A DNA stretch of 6,276 nucleotides. Origin: UBA1413 sp964349885 (GTDB lineage: Bacteria; Bacteroidota; Bacteroidia; Bacteroidales; Prolixibacteraceae). Position 1 is the stretch's first letter. Each line of letters begins with the position of its first letter. The stretch covers positions 1 to 6,276 of the forward strand of contig CAYGIQ010000155.1 of the NCBI GenBank assembly GCA_964349885.1, read 5' to 3'. The translations under genes were made by a program, and so were the position numbers. A model generated the notes under the pieces. The model worked only from the letters and a program-made list of their open reading frames with translations, was not told the DNA's origin and searched no databases. Below are positions 6,070 through 6,276 of this stretch, piece by piece.

Positions 6070-6276
6070 TTATCTCATAGAAAAATACAATGTGCCGGTG
6101 CCACGCTATACCAGCTATCCGCCGGCCAACTTTTTCACCGACCACTTCGGGGAGACCGACTATCGTGCCGCCATTGAAGCATCGAACGAGGCTGCTTCGC
6201 CGCAAAACATTTCGCTCTATCTGCACATCCCATTTTGCAGTCAGCTTTGCCATTACTGCGGATGCAATACCCACAT
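6056..6276 (+). CDS. hemN: Oxygen-independent coproporphyrinogen III dehydrogenase HemN (5' part)
   Basis: First 73 codons of a radical SAM enzyme, cut by the window end. HemN converts coproporphyrinogen III to protoporphyrinogen IX without oxygen, by S-adenosylmethionine-dependent decarboxylation of two propionates, in the cytoplasm. The N-terminus has PRYTSYPPA (16-24), typical of HemN, and LYLHIPFC leads into the cluster motif: Cys61, Cys65 and Cys68 (C-x3-C-x2-C) with a further Cys70 (C-x-C). These positions are one residue below those of Escherichia coli HemN (62, 66, 69, 71), which supports the start chosen. The fourth Cys and the PRYTSYP motif separate true HemN from HemW, the haem chaperone homologue. 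The start codon lies inside the end of the transporter gene, 14 bases before its last base and in another frame, so the two are probably translationally coupled. Full-length relatives have about 450-460 residues, so most of the gene lies outside. Confidence 0.92.
   Translation, partial: MNITDYLIEKYNVPVPRYTSYPPANFFTDHFGETDYRAAIEASNEAASPQNISLYLHIPFCSQLCHYCGCNTH

Overview
The window looks like chromosomal DNA of a member of the Bacteroidota. Evidence: a CrtD-type carotenoid desaturase of the form common in that phylum, no clear Shine-Dalgarno sequences but A-rich stretches before the start codons, a perfect TAnnTTTG promoter -7 element, and a TonB-dependent receptor followed by a PAT-family transporter. 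The species cannot be named from the sequence.

Layout. (1) Bases 1-431 (+) hold the C-terminal part of an AbiEii/AbiGii-type nucleotidyltransferase toxin gene, cut by the window edge and carrying an in-frame TAA at 210-212 inside its last conserved motif. This part is AT-rich (about 32% G+C by hand count over 1-420). (2) Bases 468-1922 (-) are a complete CrtD-like carotenoid 3,4-desaturase gene, convergent with the pseudogene. (3) Bases 1923-2157 are a divergent promoter region with a Bacteroidota-type -7 element, a small interrupted palindrome and a short direct repeat. (4) Bases 2158-2496 (+) are a small membrane-anchored protein gene of unknown function. (5) Bases 2497-2760 are a non-coding leader with two mutually exclusive hairpins. 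(6) Bases 2761-4842 (+) are a TonB-dependent outer-membrane receptor. (7) Bases 4852-6069 (+) are a 12-helix PAT-family (AmpG / RhtX-FptX-like) inner-membrane transporter. (8) From 6056 (+) to the window end is the start of hemN, oxygen-independent coproporphyrinogen III dehydrogenase, overlapping the transporter gene by 14 bases.

How the genes may work together. Receptor, transporter and hemN are spaced 9 bases apart and then overlap, so they are very probably one operon. Receptor plus single-polypeptide transporter gives a route across both membranes, and hemN makes protoporphyrinogen for haem. The most interesting reading is an uptake route for iron (ferri-siderophore) or for a porphyrin precursor, coupled to late haem synthesis; the substrate is not shown by the sequence. 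The carotenoid gene is divergent and probably separate in function. No RNA genes, CRISPR arrays, insertion sequences or convincing intrinsic terminators were seen.
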